Assembly (NCBI RefSeq): GCF_900230285.1
Contig: NZ_OCNK01000008.1
Location: 1 to 64,000 of the forward strand
Direction of reading: 5' to 3'
DNA length: 64,000 nt
Source: Blastococcus haudaquaticus
GTDB lineage: Bacteria > Actinomycetota > Actinomycetes > Mycobacteriales > Geodermatophilaceae
In this document: positions 8,349 through 16,847 of the stretch, piece by piece
How the letters are laid out: every line of letters starts with the position of its first letter
How positions within the stretch are numbered: position 1 is the first letter of the stretch
Position numbers and translations under genes: made by a program
Notes under the pieces: generated by a model
The model's input: the letters and a program-made list of their open reading frames with translations, nothing else
What the model was told of the DNA's origin: nothing
Databases searched by the model: none

Positions 8349-8564
8349 GGCAGGGTCCTGTTCTCTCAGTGGCTCAGTACGGCGCGGATGGGTTCACCCG
8401 GCTCAGCGACGGCTGGCCTGTTCGTTGACAGGTGGAGCTTCGGCCGCTGGACCCAGGACTTGACTTCAGTCCCAAAAGAAACTGCAGTCGCTAAGGCGAC
8501 AATGGAAATGCGGTGACCGAACAACTGCCGCGGCCCTCGAGAATGGTCGGCAGGTGAGCGCCGA
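8349..8564 (-). other. 216-bp non-coding stretch: leader of the SipW cargo gene
   Basis: No convincing ORF. On the minus strand it would hold the promoter and 5' leader of the cargo gene. CCTGT(caacga)ACAGG can form a small stem-loop (about 8418-8433), and GGACTTGACTTCAGTCC is partly self-complementary. I compared it by eye with c-di-GMP and ydaO riboswitch cores and saw no match. Confidence 0.3.
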
Positions 8565-10331
8565 TCAGCCGCCGCAGCGGTAGATCAGGAAGGCGACGTC
8601 GTCGTCCGGAGCCCCGTCGAGCAGCTCGGTGCGGAGCTCCTCCGCCAGGTCCTTCGGCGGGAGCTCGCGGCCGGCGGTCAGCGCGGCGACCGCCCGCGCA
8701 ATCCCCTCGTCGATCGCTTCGTCGCGCCGCTCCACCAGGCCGTCGGTGTAGAGCAGCACCGTCGAACCGGGCGTCAGCTCGACCTCGGCCTCCGGGCGGT
8801 CGAGGTCCGCGACGACGTCGAGCGGAAGGGAGCCCGCCGCTTCGAGCAGGCGCGTGCCGCCGTCGGCGTCCACGACGATGCCCGGGACGTGGCCGGCGCT
8901 GCTGTAGCGCAGGATCCCGGTCACCGGGTCGATGACGGCGCAGAAGACAGTGCTGACGGAGGCGCCGGGGACCAGGGCGGCGAAGCGGTCGAGCGCCGAG
9001 AGGACGTGCGCCGGCGACCGGCTCTCGAGCAGCAGCGCCCGGCCGGCGCTGCGGAGCTGGCCCATGATCGCCGCCGACGACAGTCCCGTGCCGACGACGT
9101 CGCCGACGACGACGCCGTACCGGCCGTCGGGCAGGTCGATGACGTCGTACCAGTCGCCGCCCACCTCGAGCGTGCCCGTCGCCGGCTCGTAGTGGACGGC
9201 GAACCCCTCGGGGAGCGCCGTCGGGCCGAGGACGGCGCGCTGCAGGGTGACGGCGACCTCGGTGAGGAACTGGGCCCGGGCGCGATCGAGCTCGGACTGC
9301 TCGGCGGCGCGCCGGCGCTCGATCTCCACGGCCTGCGCGTCGGCCAGCGCGGCGGAGATCTGCCCCGCCGCCAGGGACAGGAAGGTCAGGTAGTCGTCGT
9401 CCAGTTGCAGGTGCGGGCTGGTGCCCAGGACCACCGCTCCGGTCGGGCGGACCGCACCGACGAGCGTGAGCGGCAGCACGACGGCCGCGTCCACATCGGC
9501 CTCACCGACGGGGCTCGCGCCTCCGCGGGACAGCCCGGGCACAGCCGTGGCCAACCCGCCGACGACCTGCTCGGTGCCGGTGTCGATCGCCGTCGCGACG
9601 GCCCCGGCGAACTGCGAGCTGGCCGTGTCCCTGTCGACGCCCGTGCCGTGGCCGGCGACCAACCGGACGGCCCCGGGCCGCTCCTCGAGGAACACCAGCC
9701 CGAACGGGCAGTCCGTCCGGGCCTCGGCGAGCACCTCGAGCGTGGCGGTCACGGCGTCGAGCGTGCTGCCGTGCACCGACCGCGTCAGGCTGCCCAGCCG
9801 CTGCAGCACGGTCAGCCGCCGGGTGGCGAGCACCCGGTGCGTCGTCTCGACGACGGTGTCGAGCAGACCCGCGACCCGGCCCCCCGGCTCCACGACGGGG
9901 CTGAAGGAGAAGGAGAAGTAGGTCTCCTCCACGAAGCCGTACCGCGTCATGACCAGTGGCAGGTCCTCGGAGTACGTCGCCCGACCGGCCATGACCTCGT
10001 CCACCATCGGCTGCAGATGGACCCAGATGTCGGCCCAGACCGTCGTCGCCGGGCTGCCGAGCGCGTCCGGGTGCCGGGCGCCGAGCATGGGCGCGTAGCC
10101 GTCGTTGTAGATCATCACCAGCTGCTCCCCCCACATGAGCAGGGTCGGGAAACGGCTGTTCAGACAGGTGCTGACGGCGCTGCGCAGGGTCGGCGACCAG
10201 GACTCCTCGTCGCCGAGTGCCGTCGACCCCCAGTCGTGCTCGAGGACGCGCCGCTGCATCTCGGTGCGGGTGGTCCCCGGGATGAGCTCGGCCAGCCGCC
10301 CGTCCAGTGCCGCACCCCCTCGATCACCCAC
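8565..10331 (-). CDS. PAS/GAF-containing PP2C-type (RsbU/SpoIIE) serine phosphatase
   Basis: 588 aa. The N-terminal ~170 residues ([42 protein letters not shown]) match a PAS sensor. A GAF-like region spans about 180-345, and a short coiled-coil-like linker ([14 protein letters not shown]) leads to the C-terminal SpoIIE/PP2C_SIG domain. There the metal-binding aspartates appear in [16 protein letters not shown] and [11 protein letters not shown]. Such proteins dephosphorylate anti-anti-sigma factors and so activate stress sigma factors in response to a signal. No RsbV/RsbW partner is adjacent, so its pathway here is unknown. Confidence 0.85.
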   Translation of the reverse strand: MGDRGGAALDGRLAELIPGTTRTEMQRRVLEHDWGSTALGDEESWSPTLRSAVSTCLNSRFPTLLMWGEQLVMIYNDGYAPMLGARHPDALGSPATTVWADIWVHLQPMVDEVMAGRATYSEDLPLVMTRYGFVEETYFSFSFSPVVEPGGRVAGLLDTVVETTHRVLATRRLTVLQRLGSLTRSVHGSTLDAVTATLEVLAEARTDCPFGLVFLEERPGAVRLVAGHGTGVDRDTASSQFAGAVATAIDTGTEQVVGGLATAVPGLSRGGASPVGEADVDAAVVLPLTLVGAVRPTGAVVLGTSPHLQLDDDYLTFLSLAAGQISAALADAQAVEIERRRAAEQSELDRARAQFLTEVAVTLQRAVLGPTALPEGFAVHYEPATGTLEVGGDWYDVIDLPDGRYGVVVGDVVGTGLSSAAIMGQLRSAGRALLLESRSPAHVLSALDRFAALVPGASVSTVFCAVIDPVTGILRYSSAGHVPGIVVDADGGTRLLEAAGSLPLDVVADLDRPEAEVELTPGSTVLLYTDGLVERRDEAIDEGIARAVAALTAGRELPPKDLAEELRTELLDGAPDDDVAFLIYRCGG

Positions 10332-10420
10332 GTCGCGGTAGCCGGGCAGTGCCGCTCGAACGTGTTGGGCGCAATGGTCCCACCCGCGGTGCCGAACGGC
10401 GCGCCCTGCCTACGAGCAGT

Positions 10421-10972
10421 TCATCGTCGCTCGCGCTCGGTCAGCTCCAGGTAGGCCGGCGGCACGGCTGCGACCAGCCACACGCCGTTGGCCGAGACGG
10501 CGAACTGCGCCCCGTCGGCGGCGAGGCGGGCGGCGTCCACCCGGAGGACGACGGGCTTCCCCCGCCGGCCCCCCACGGTGTGCGCCGTCGCTCTGTCCTC
10601 ACTGAGGTGCACCGCGTGCCGGCGTCCGGGCCGCAGCCCCTCGGCGAGGATCGACGGGAGGAACCGCTCCACCGTCCCGTGGAAGAGCTCGGCGGGCGGG
10701 GCGGCCGGGGCGTAGCCCAGGTCGACGGCGACGCTGTGCCCCTGGCTGGCGCGGATCCGCGTGCCCGACCCGTCGTACGCGAAGCGTTGCTTGTCGTTGC
10801 CCGCGACGACGTCGTCGAGGTCCTGGCGGGAGAGCGGCAGCCCGTGCGCCGCCAGCGCGCCGAGCAGCCGGTCGACGTCGACCCAGCCGGCCTCGTCGAG
10901 CGTGAGGCCGATGCTCGCCGGCTGGTGGCGCAGGACGAAGGACAGCCGCTTGCTCACCCGGACGACGTCCAT
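10421..10972 (-). CDS. kptA: RNA 2'-phosphotransferase (Tpt1/KptA family)
   Basis: 183 aa from the ATG at 10972; the longer in-frame ORF would overlap the SDR gene. [43 protein letters not shown] and VLRVDAARL are the conserved blocks of the family, containing the Arg-His-Arg-Arg catalytic set. The enzyme moves an RNA 2'-phosphate to NAD+, giving ADP-ribose 1'',2''-cyclic phosphate and nicotinamide. Bacterial homologues act on 2'-phosphorylated RNA or on other ADP-ribosylation targets. The start codon follows the SDR stop codon with a 1-nt gap, implying translational coupling. Confidence 0.88.
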   Translation of the reverse strand: MDVVRVSKRLSFVLRHQPASIGLTLDEAGWVDVDRLLGALAAHGLPLSRQDLDDVVAGNDKQRFAYDGSGTRIRASQGHSVAVDLGYAPAAPPAELFHGTVERFLPSILAEGLRPGRRHAVHLSEDRATAHTVGGRRGKPVVLRVDAARLAADGAQFAVSANGVWLVAAVPPAYLELTERERR

Positions 10973-10973
10973 C

Positions 10974-11750
10974 TCAGGGCAGGATCGAGTCCACGTACCC
11001 GCCGTCGACGCGCACCGCAGCACCGGTCGTCGCCGACGCGAGCGGCGACGCCAGGTAGACGCACATGTTCGCGATCTCCTCGGGCTCGATGAGCCGCTGC
11101 AGGAGCGACTGGGGACGGTGCAGGCGCATGAACTCGCGCTGCGCCTCCTCCCACGGCAGGTCACCGACCAGGGAGTGCACGAAGTCCTCGACGCCACCGG
11201 TGTGCGTCGGGCCGGCGATGACCGAGTTCACCGTGACGCCCGAGCCGGCGGCCTCCTTGGCGAAGCCCCGGGAGACACCGAGCAGCGCGGTCTTCGTGAC
11301 GCCGTAGTGGATCATCTCCGCGGGGATGGCCACCGCGGAGTCGCTGGCGATGTACTGGATCCGGCCCCACCCGCGCTCGCGCATGCCCGGCAGGTAGGCG
11401 CGGGTCAGGCGGACGGCGGTCAGCACGTTGGTCTCGAAGTAGCGGCGCCACTCGTCGTCGGAGATCTCCAGGGCCGGCTGCGCGCCGAAGATGCCGAGGT
11501 TGTTGACCAGCACGTCGACGTCCGGGACCGCCGCCAGCAGGGCCGCCGTCCCCTCGTCGGTGGTCACGTCGCCGGCCACGGTGGTCACCCGGCCGTCGAT
11601 CCCGTCGGCGGCGGCCCGCAGCCTGCCGGCGTCGCGGCCGGTGAGGACGACGTCGGCGCCGGCATGCGCCAGCCCCGTCGCGATGGCGAGGCCGATGCCC
11701 TGCGAGGAGCCGGTGACGAGCGCGGTGCGGCCGCTCAGGTCGATCTGCAT
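10974..11750 (-). CDS. SDR-family oxidoreductase
   Basis: 258 aa from the ATG at 11750; a TTG at 11762 is a weaker alternative. TGSSQGIG is the Rossmann nucleotide loop, VNNLGIF the NNAG-like motif, and YGVTK holds the catalytic Tyr and Lys. ASATTGAAVRVDGGYVDSILP is the usual classical-SDR C-terminus. It is probably an NAD(P)H-dependent oxidoreductase of 3-oxoacyl-ACP reductase type; the substrate is unknown. It is followed directly by kptA on the same strand. Confidence 0.85.
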   Translation of the reverse strand: MQIDLSGRTALVTGSSQGIGLAIATGLAHAGADVVLTGRDAGRLRAAADGIDGRVTTVAGDVTTDEGTAALLAAVPDVDVLVNNLGIFGAQPALEISDDEWRRYFETNVLTAVRLTRAYLPGMRERGWGRIQYIASDSAVAIPAEMIHYGVTKTALLGVSRGFAKEAAGSGVTVNSVIAGPTHTGGVEDFVHSLVGDLPWEEAQREFMRLHRPQSLLQRLIEPEEIANMCVYLASPLASATTGAAVRVDGGYVDSILP

Positions 11751-11810
11751 GTGAGGGGCCAAGGCGCGGCTGACCGGCGCTGTTCCCGCCGGCTCCGGGC
11801 GCCGCCGCTA

Positions 11811-12413
11811 TCAGCGGGAGTAGTACTCCACGACCAGCTGCTCCTCGCAGATCACCGGGACCTCCTCGCGGGACGGCGTCCGCTCCACGCGCGCCACCAG
11901 GTCCGCCAGCCGGACCTCGAGGTACTTCGGCGGCTCGGCGTGCGCGCCGGACGCGGCGACGAGGAAGGGGTCCATCTTCTTCGACTTCTCGGCCACCTCG
12001 ATGAAGTCACCGGGCCTGAGCCGGTAGGAGGGCCGGTCGACGCGCTTGCCGTTGACCAGCACGTGCTGGTGGGTGACGAACTGGCGGGCCTGGTAGATCG
12101 TCCGTGCGAACCCGGCGCGCAGGACGGTGGCGTCCAGCCGCGACTCGAGGTCCTGGATCAGCGCCTCGCCGGTCTTGCCGCCCGAGCGCTTGGCCCGGTC
12201 GAACGCCGCGCGCAGCTGCGTCTCGCTGATGTCGTACTGCGCCCGCAGCCGCTGCTTCTCCTTGAGCCGGGTGGAGTAGTCGCTGTCCTTGCGGCGCTTG
12301 CGGCCGTGCTCGCCCGGCGGGTACGGCCGGCGCTCGAAGTACTGGACGCACTTCGGCGTGAGCGGGATGCCCAGCGCGCGACTGAGCCGGACCTTGGGGC
12401 GGGGCGTGTTCAC
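11811..12413 (-). CDS. rpsD: 30S ribosomal protein S4, stand-alone copy
   Basis: 200 aa. PYPPGEHGRKRRKDSDYSTRLKEKQ, KTGEALIQDLESRLDATVLRAGFA, the S4 RNA-binding fold ARQFVTHQHVLVNGKRVDRPSYRLRPGDFI and the C-terminal LVVEYYSR are diagnostic. S4 binds 16S rRNA early in 30S assembly. The N-terminus (MNTPRPKVRLSRALGIPLTPKC) differs from the common actinobacterial MARYTGP form, and no alpha-operon genes (rpsM, rpsK, rpoA) are nearby. It could be a second, conditional S4 or the only copy relocated. An iron-box-like site lies 27 nt upstream of its start, between it and the divergent gene. Confidence 0.9.
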   Translation of the reverse strand: MNTPRPKVRLSRALGIPLTPKCVQYFERRPYPPGEHGRKRRKDSDYSTRLKEKQRLRAQYDISETQLRAAFDRAKRSGGKTGEALIQDLESRLDATVLRAGFARTIYQARQFVTHQHVLVNGKRVDRPSYRLRPGDFIEVAEKSKKMDPFLVAASGAHAEPPKYLEVRLADLVARVERTPSREEVPVICEEQLVVEYYSR

Positions 12414-12439
12414 GGGGACCTCTTCATGGCCGGACTGTG

Positions 12440-12458
12440 TTTGGTTAGGCTCACCTTA
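12440..12458. promoter_or_regulatory. IdeR/DtxR-type iron box
   Basis: The 19 bases TTTGGTTAGGCTCACCTTA match the consensus TTAGGTTAGGCTAACCTAA at 16 positions. The site is in the divergent gap between rpsD and the DUF2470-like gene, 33 nt before the latter's ATG. Iron-bound IdeR normally represses such promoters. Confidence 0.65.
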
Positions 12459-12490
12459 CAACTCGTCCGCTACTCCCCCGAGGTGGTCCC

Positions 12491-13246
12491 ATGACGGCCG
12501 GTTCGACGCACTCGTCCGCGACCACCGCGCACCAGCCGCCCGCCGCCGAGCGCGCCCGCACCGTGGCCGCCCGCCCCGCCGCCTCCCTGTACTGCGCGGG
12601 CCTGGGCATCAGCCAGCTGTGGGGCGCCGCGACCACGCGCCACGGCGACGTGCTGCTCGTCGTCCCTACCGCCGGTGCGGTGACCACGGCACTGGCGGAC
12701 TCCCCGCTCGGCGACGTCCCGGCGCGGCTGACCGTCACCGACCGGACGTCGTTGCCGCTGGCGCACCCCGTGCGCGGACTGGTCCAGCTGTCGGGCTGGG
12801 TCACCCCGGTCACCGAGGAGCACATGGCGCGGCTGGTGCTCGACTTCGCCGACGCCCACGCCTGCGACGCCCTCTTCGACGTGGGGCTGACCGCGACGCT
12901 GGTCCGGCTCGACCTGGCCGAGGTGGTGCTGGAGGAGGCGGGGATGTCGACCGACGTCGAGCCCGAGGACTTCCTCGCCGCCCGCCCGGACGTCGTCAGC
13001 GCAGCCGAGGCCGAGCTGATGGCCGCCGAGCGCTGCGCGCTGGACCGGTTGTCGGGCCGGGTGCAGCGCTGGGCCGGCCGGCAGGACGACGTCCGGCTGC
13101 TCGGGCTGGACCGGTTCGGCGTGCGCTTCCGGGTGCAGAGCCGGCGCGGCTGCTACGACGTGCGGGTGCCGTTCGAGTCGCCACTGGAGGGGCCCGACGG
13201 CTTCGGCGCCGCGGTCGAGCACCTGCTCAGGTGCGGCCCCGCCTGA
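12491..13246 (+). CDS. DUF2470-domain protein, probably iron-regulated
   Basis: 251 aa, soluble, no signal peptide. The C-terminal ~75 residues (VSAAEAELMAAERCALDRL...DDVRLLGLDRFGVRFRV...GCYDVRVPFESPLEG) match the DUF2470 pattern found in haem-utilisation and siderophore-related proteins, though the usual His-rich HMNxDH segment is degenerate. The N-terminal ~170 residues resemble the pyridoxamine-oxidase-like split barrel that often precedes DUF2470. GAGG at 12480-12483 is a plausible SD. The iron box upstream suggests repression in iron-replete cells. Enzyme activity cannot be assigned. Confidence 0.7.
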   Translation: MTAGSTHSSATTAHQPPAAERARTVAARPAASLYCAGLGISQLWGAATTRHGDVLLVVPTAGAVTTALADSPLGDVPARLTVTDRTSLPLAHPVRGLVQLSGWVTPVTEEHMARLVLDFADAHACDALFDVGLTATLVRLDLAEVVLEEAGMSTDVEPEDFLAARPDVVSAAEAELMAAERCALDRLSGRVQRWAGRQDDVRLLGLDRFGVRFRVQSRRGCYDVRVPFESPLEGPDGFGAAVEHLLRCGPA

Positions 13247-13259
13247 GCCCGGCGAGTGT

Positions 13260-13302
13260 GACGAAGTGGTGGCGATCAGCGGCTGATCGCCACCATTTCG
13301 TC
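13260..13302. terminator. Bidirectional hairpin terminator
   Basis: Two 21-nt arms (13260-13280 and 13282-13302) pair with a single mismatch around one base, giving a 43-bp near-palindrome. It lies between the convergent DUF2470-like and Cys-rich genes. Confidence 0.75.
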
Positions 13303-13310
13303 GCAATCGA

Positions 13311-13577
13311 TCAGCGCTCGTCCGGCGCCCGGCCCGCGTGGTCGACCAGCTGCGCGGCGCTCTCCGGCCCTCCGTGCATGCGGGCGCAGGACGCGCAGCA
13401 GAAGAAGACGCCGTCGGCCTCGACGCCGTGCCCGACCACCTTCACGCCGCAGTGCTCGCAGACCGGCGCCATTGCATGGATCGCGCACTCGAAGCTGTCG
13501 AAGACGTGCACCGCCCCCGCGGCGTGCACCTCGAAGCTGAGCCGGTAGTCGTTCCCGCAGACCTCGCAGCTGGCCAT
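13311..13577 (-). CDS. Small Cys-rich metal-binding protein (prokaryotic metallothionein-like)
   Basis: 88 aa. It contains CEVC near the N-terminus, FECAIH, CEHC and FFCCASC, about nine Cys plus His in a treble-clef or zinc-ribbon-like arrangement. This pattern (CEVCGNDY...HVFDSFECAIHAMAPVCEHCG) is usually annotated as prokaryotic metallothionein in actinobacteria. It probably binds zinc or another soft metal. GAGGAGG lies 6 nt before the ATG. It is transcribed convergently with the iron-regulated gene. Confidence 0.7.
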   Translation of the reverse strand: MASCEVCGNDYRLSFEVHAAGAVHVFDSFECAIHAMAPVCEHCGVKVVGHGVEADGVFFCCASCARMHGGPESAAQLVDHAGRAPDER

Positions 13578-13648
13578 GGGTGCCTCCTCGGTGTCGGGCC
13601 GGGGCCCTACCCCTTGCCCCGGCCGGTCAGACGCACCGGCTGCCCCTC

Positions 13649-13712
13649 GGGCGAGATCGGCGATGTCGCCCGCATCAGGTGCCTGAACAGGGCGAGAACG
13701 CCGATCTCGCCC
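13649..13712 (-). terminator. Terminator of the fdrA-ylbE operon
   Basis: GGGCGAGATCGGCG at 13649-13662 pairs perfectly with 13699-13712 around a 36-nt loop. It begins 4 nt past the ylbE stop codon. Confidence 0.6.
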
Positions 13713-13716
13713 CAGG

Positions 13717-15138
13717 TCAGGCGGTGCGGGTGGCCTCGGCGAGGGCGGCGAGCGCCTTCTCGAAGCACTCCTGCGGAGGCTGGACCAGCCCGGCGCCGAC
13801 CTGACCGGTGCCGGCGATGCGACCGGCCATCCCGGTGTTGATCTGCGGCAGCCAGCCGGTGCGCGCCACCTTGAGGACGTCGATCCCCGTCGGCGAACCG
13901 CGGAACCCCATGATCGGGATCGCCATCGCGGGGTTCTCCGCGAGCGTCACCTGGTACATCCGCTCGGTGGTGGCCAGCGCGTCTGGGACGGTGCCGCCGA
14001 CGAACCGCACGATCGCCGGCGCGGCGGCCATCGAGAACCCGCCGACGCCGTAGGCCTCCATGATTGCCGAGTCGCCGATGTCGGGGTTGGCGTCGTCCGG
14101 ACCGTAATCACCCAGGAACAGGCCGACCGGGGTGTTGGCCGGGCCGGTGAACCAGCGGTCGCCGGTGCCGGCGGTCTGGATGCCGAACTCGGTGCCGTTG
14201 CGCGACAGCACGGTGACCAGCGACGAGCCGGGGACGTCGCGGGCGGCGTCCATCGCGAGCTTCGCCGTCGGCATGCCCAGGTTGAGGAAGAAGTGCTCGT
14301 TGCCGCCGATGAACTTCAGCACCGCGGCGATGTCGGACGACGGGACGCCCTCCACCGCGACGATCGACGGGGACAGCTCGCGCAGGGTCATCAGCGAGCC
14401 GGCGCGGTTACGGTTGTGCCCCTCGTCGCCCATCTGGAGCATCTGGGCGAGGACGCTCTTCACGTCCAGCGGGTCGTTGCCGGCGTCGATCGAGCCGCGC
14501 ACGGCCTTCTGCAGGATCGGGCCGAGGACGTCGCGCATCCAGACCAGCCGGGTCTGCACCTCGTCGTTGAAGGCGCCCATCCGCAGCACCTTGCCCAGGC
14601 CCTCGTTGAGGTTGCAGAACGCCTGACCGCCGTGGACCGGGTCCTTGAGGCACCACATCCACATCGACGGCGACGTCACGCCGGCCATCGGGCCCACCGT
14701 GCGGTGGTGGTGGCACGGGTCGAGGGTGATCTCGCCGTTCGCCAGGATCCGCTCGGCGTCCTCGACGTCGGTCGCCCAGCCCTCGAAGAGGCAGGCGCCG
14801 ATCAGCGCGCCGCGCATCGGGCCGGACGCGGTGGCCCAGGTGAGCGGCGGCCCGGAGTGCAGCAGCGTGCGGTCGGCGAGGCCGATGACCTCGCGGGCCG
14901 GCCGGACGTCGACCAGCTGGGAACCCGCGGCGAGGATCCGCTCGACGGCGACCCGGTTGGCCGCGTTCCGGCGGGGATCCAGGGCGAGCGCGGCCAGGTC
15001 GGCCGGGTCACCGAAGCCCGGCGGACGCCAGTCGACGTCGTGCACCTCGGCGCCCTGGGCGCGCAGGGCGTCGGAGAAGACGTCGACACCCGCAGCGACG
15101 ACGGCCGGCGGCCCGGAGAGCAGTCCACCCAGAGTCAC
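13717..15138 (-). CDS. ylbE: YlbE/AllG-type DUF1116 protein, predicted carbamoyltransferase subunit
   Basis: 473 aa, full length for DUF1116. Diagnostic stretches are DVDWRPPG, GACLFEGWA, the CHHHRTVGPMAGVTSPSMW block and GNEHFFLNLGMP. In E. coli, YlbE (AllG) works with FdrA (AllF) and YlbF (AllH), reported as oxamate carbamoyltransferase: oxalurate plus phosphate gives oxamate plus carbamoyl phosphate. The GTG start overlaps the fdrA stop by 4 nt (GTGA), so the two are translationally coupled. No DUF2877 (AllH) gene is in the window. Given the linked barbiturase and carbamate kinase, I infer that ureidomalonate, the chemically analogous malonyl-urea, is the substrate. That is a prediction, not a known activity. 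Confidence 0.82.
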   Translation of the reverse strand: MTLGGLLSGPPAVVAAGVDVFSDALRAQGAEVHDVDWRPPGFGDPADLAALALDPRRNAANRVAVERILAAGSQLVDVRPAREVIGLADRTLLHSGPPLTWATASGPMRGALIGACLFEGWATDVEDAERILANGEITLDPCHHHRTVGPMAGVTSPSMWMWCLKDPVHGGQAFCNLNEGLGKVLRMGAFNDEVQTRLVWMRDVLGPILQKAVRGSIDAGNDPLDVKSVLAQMLQMGDEGHNRNRAGSLMTLRELSPSIVAVEGVPSSDIAAVLKFIGGNEHFFLNLGMPTAKLAMDAARDVPGSSLVTVLSRNGTEFGIQTAGTGDRWFTGPANTPVGLFLGDYGPDDANPDIGDSAIMEAYGVGGFSMAAAPAIVRFVGGTVPDALATTERMYQVTLAENPAMAIPIMGFRGSPTGIDVLKVARTGWLPQINTGMAGRIAGTGQVGAGLVQPPQECFEKALAALAEATRTA

Positions 15139-16670
15139 GAAGAAGCTCCCAGCAGGTCGAGGGCGTACCGCGTGGCCGCGGCGTTGGAGGCGAACACGGC
15201 CGCGCCGGCCGCGGCGAGGGCGTCGGCCTGGCGGGACCAGCCCTGCGGGTCACCCTCCGTGCCGACCAGCGCGATGACGACGGGCAGCGAGGCCTGCGCG
15301 CGGGCGGCGGTCAGCGCGGGCACGAGCGCGCCCGCCGGGTCGGGATCGGCGCCGTAGCCGAGGACGACGTCCATCAGCAGCACGGCCGGCTCGCCCGAGG
15401 CCGCTACGTTCGCCAGCGCCTCGAGCCGCAGCGTCGGGTCGATCATCGGGTGCGCGCGGCCCACGGTCAGGGCGTCGTCCCCGAAGTCGATGACCACATG
15501 CCCCGTGGCGGACAGGTCCGTCCCGAGGTCGAGCTCGGGCCGCAGCGGGGTGTTGGAGCGGATGTCGCCGAGTGCCGGGGCAGCCAGCAGCATCGTCTCG
15601 TCGGCGAGCGTGCCGCCGGAGTAGAGGCCCTTGAGCACGGCACCAGGTACGACGGCCTCCGCCGGGCCGGGCCGCGACGGCCAGACCGGGACGTCGAGCC
15701 CCATGTCGGTGAGCAGCCCCTCGACAGCGGCGGTGAGGTCGGGCGTCTCGAGTGACAGGACGGCGGAGCGCACCGGCACCGACAGGCCGTTCCCGAACTG
15801 CTCGACGGCCTGCGCCACCGAGGGCGCGGGGGGCTTGGAGACCAGCAGGATGCGCTCGGTCGCCTCGTCGGCGTCGAGCGCGGCGAGGGCGTCGAGCGTG
15901 GCGAGGCCGCCGACCTCCTCCTTCAGGTCGCGGCCACCGACACCGAGCACGTGCGAGACGCCGACGCCGGCCATATCCAGCAGGCAGGAGATCTGCTGGG
16001 CGCCCGTGCCGGACGCGGCGACCAGGCCGACCGGTCCGGGGCGGACGACGTTGGCGAAGCCGAGCGCGACGCCGGCGACGATCGCCGTCCCGCAGTCGGG
16101 GCCCATGACCAGGACGCCGGCCTCGTGCGCCGCGCGCTTGAGCGCCACCTCGTGCTCGACCGGGACGCCGTCGGAGAAGACCAGCACGCTGCGGCCGGCG
16201 GCGATGGCGTCGGCAGCCTCGGCGACGGCGTACTGACCGGGGACGGAGATGATCGCGAGCGCGGACCCGTCGCCGCCGAGCTCGTCGAGACCGGCGCCGA
16301 TGGTGCGCTGCGGGATGGCCTGGGCCGAGCCGGTGGAACGCTCCCGCGCGGCCAGCGCGGCGTCGACCGCGGCGAGCGCCCCGGCGAGCGCGTCGTCGTC
16401 GTCGGCGCGGATCGCGATGAGCAGCTGCTCCGGGGAGGTGGGCTCCTCCGGGGCGAGGCCCATGTTCGCGGCCAGCTCGAGGTTCAGCGGGGTGGCCATC
16501 GCGACCAGGACCGCGCTGACGCCGTCCGCGGCCGCGACGTCGCGGCTCACCTGCATGAGCTTCACGGAGTCGGCGTAGACGCCGGACCGCAGCGCGACCG
16601 AACGCACTCCGGCCGTGGCGGAAGGTTCTCCCGGGGGTGCTGAGGCGGTCACCTCACCGACCGTACCCAC
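15135..16670 (-). CDS. fdrA: FdrA/AllF-type acyl-CoA-synthetase-like protein, predicted carbamoyltransferase subunit
   Basis: 511 aa; E. coli FdrA is about 555. The CoA-ligase-like fold is visible in VMGPDCGTAIV (190-197), LVAASGTGAQQISCLLD (about 217-232) and LGVGGRDLKEEVGG (243 on). The N-terminal RSGVYADSVKLMQVSRDV block is specific to FdrA. It pairs with YlbE in oxalurate phosphorolysis in the allantoin pathway. Here it starts a two-gene operon facing an NCS2 permease across 177 nt that hold two copies of the shared motif. The GTG at 16670 is taken as the start; GTG 16652 is possible. See YlbE for the predicted reaction. Confidence 0.82.
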   Translation of the reverse strand: MGTVGEVTASAPPGEPSATAGVRSVALRSGVYADSVKLMQVSRDVAAADGVSAVLVAMATPLNLELAANMGLAPEEPTSPEQLLIAIRADDDDALAGALAAVDAALAARERSTGSAQAIPQRTIGAGLDELGGDGSALAIISVPGQYAVAEAADAIAAGRSVLVFSDGVPVEHEVALKRAAHEAGVLVMGPDCGTAIVAGVALGFANVVRPGPVGLVAASGTGAQQISCLLDMAGVGVSHVLGVGGRDLKEEVGGLATLDALAALDADEATERILLVSKPPAPSVAQAVEQFGNGLSVPVRSAVLSLETPDLTAAVEGLLTDMGLDVPVWPSRPGPAEAVVPGAVLKGLYSGGTLADETMLLAAPALGDIRSNTPLRPELDLGTDLSATGHVVIDFGDDALTVGRAHPMIDPTLRLEALANVAASGEPAVLLMDVVLGYGADPDPAGALVPALTAARAQASLPVVIALVGTEGDPQGWSRQADALAAAGAAVFASNAAATRYALDLLGASS

Positions 16671-16676
16671 AGATGT

Positions 16677-16691
16677 CTCAGCGGTGAAGTA
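16677..16691 (+). promoter_or_regulatory. Shared regulatory motif, copy 2 (fdrA side)
   Basis: CTCAGCGGTGAAGTA, one mismatch to copy 1. It ends 6 nt from the fdrA GTG, between the divergent fdrA and permease genes. Relative to fdrA it has the same orientation as copy 1 relative to carbamate kinase (TACTTCACCGCT toward the gene). Confidence 0.65.
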
Positions 16692-16714
16692 TCGGCATCT
16701 ACCTGCAATAACGA

Positions 16715-16729
16715 TTTAGCACTGAGGTA
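16715..16729 (+). promoter_or_regulatory. Shared regulatory motif, copy 3 (permease side)
   Basis: TTTAGCACTGAGGTA. Extended to 19 bases (ATTTAGCACTGAGGTACTT) it differs at one position from copy 4 upstream of coxM. It lies 119 nt before the permease ATG. Confidence 0.65.
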
Positions 16730-16847
16730 CTTCCGCCGGGCGTGTTCTGGTGACACATTGGCCGCTCTCGGTGGAGGCAGGGGGCCAGACAGGGCCCGTT
16801 GTCCCGCACCGATCACGGGTCGCAGGTCAGGTCGAGGAGGCGCTCAG

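Noticed and set aside
8349-8564. c-di-GMP or ydaO riboswitch in the SipW cargo leader
   Set aside because: By eye the conserved core segments of these riboswitches are absent; only small unrelated stems are visible.
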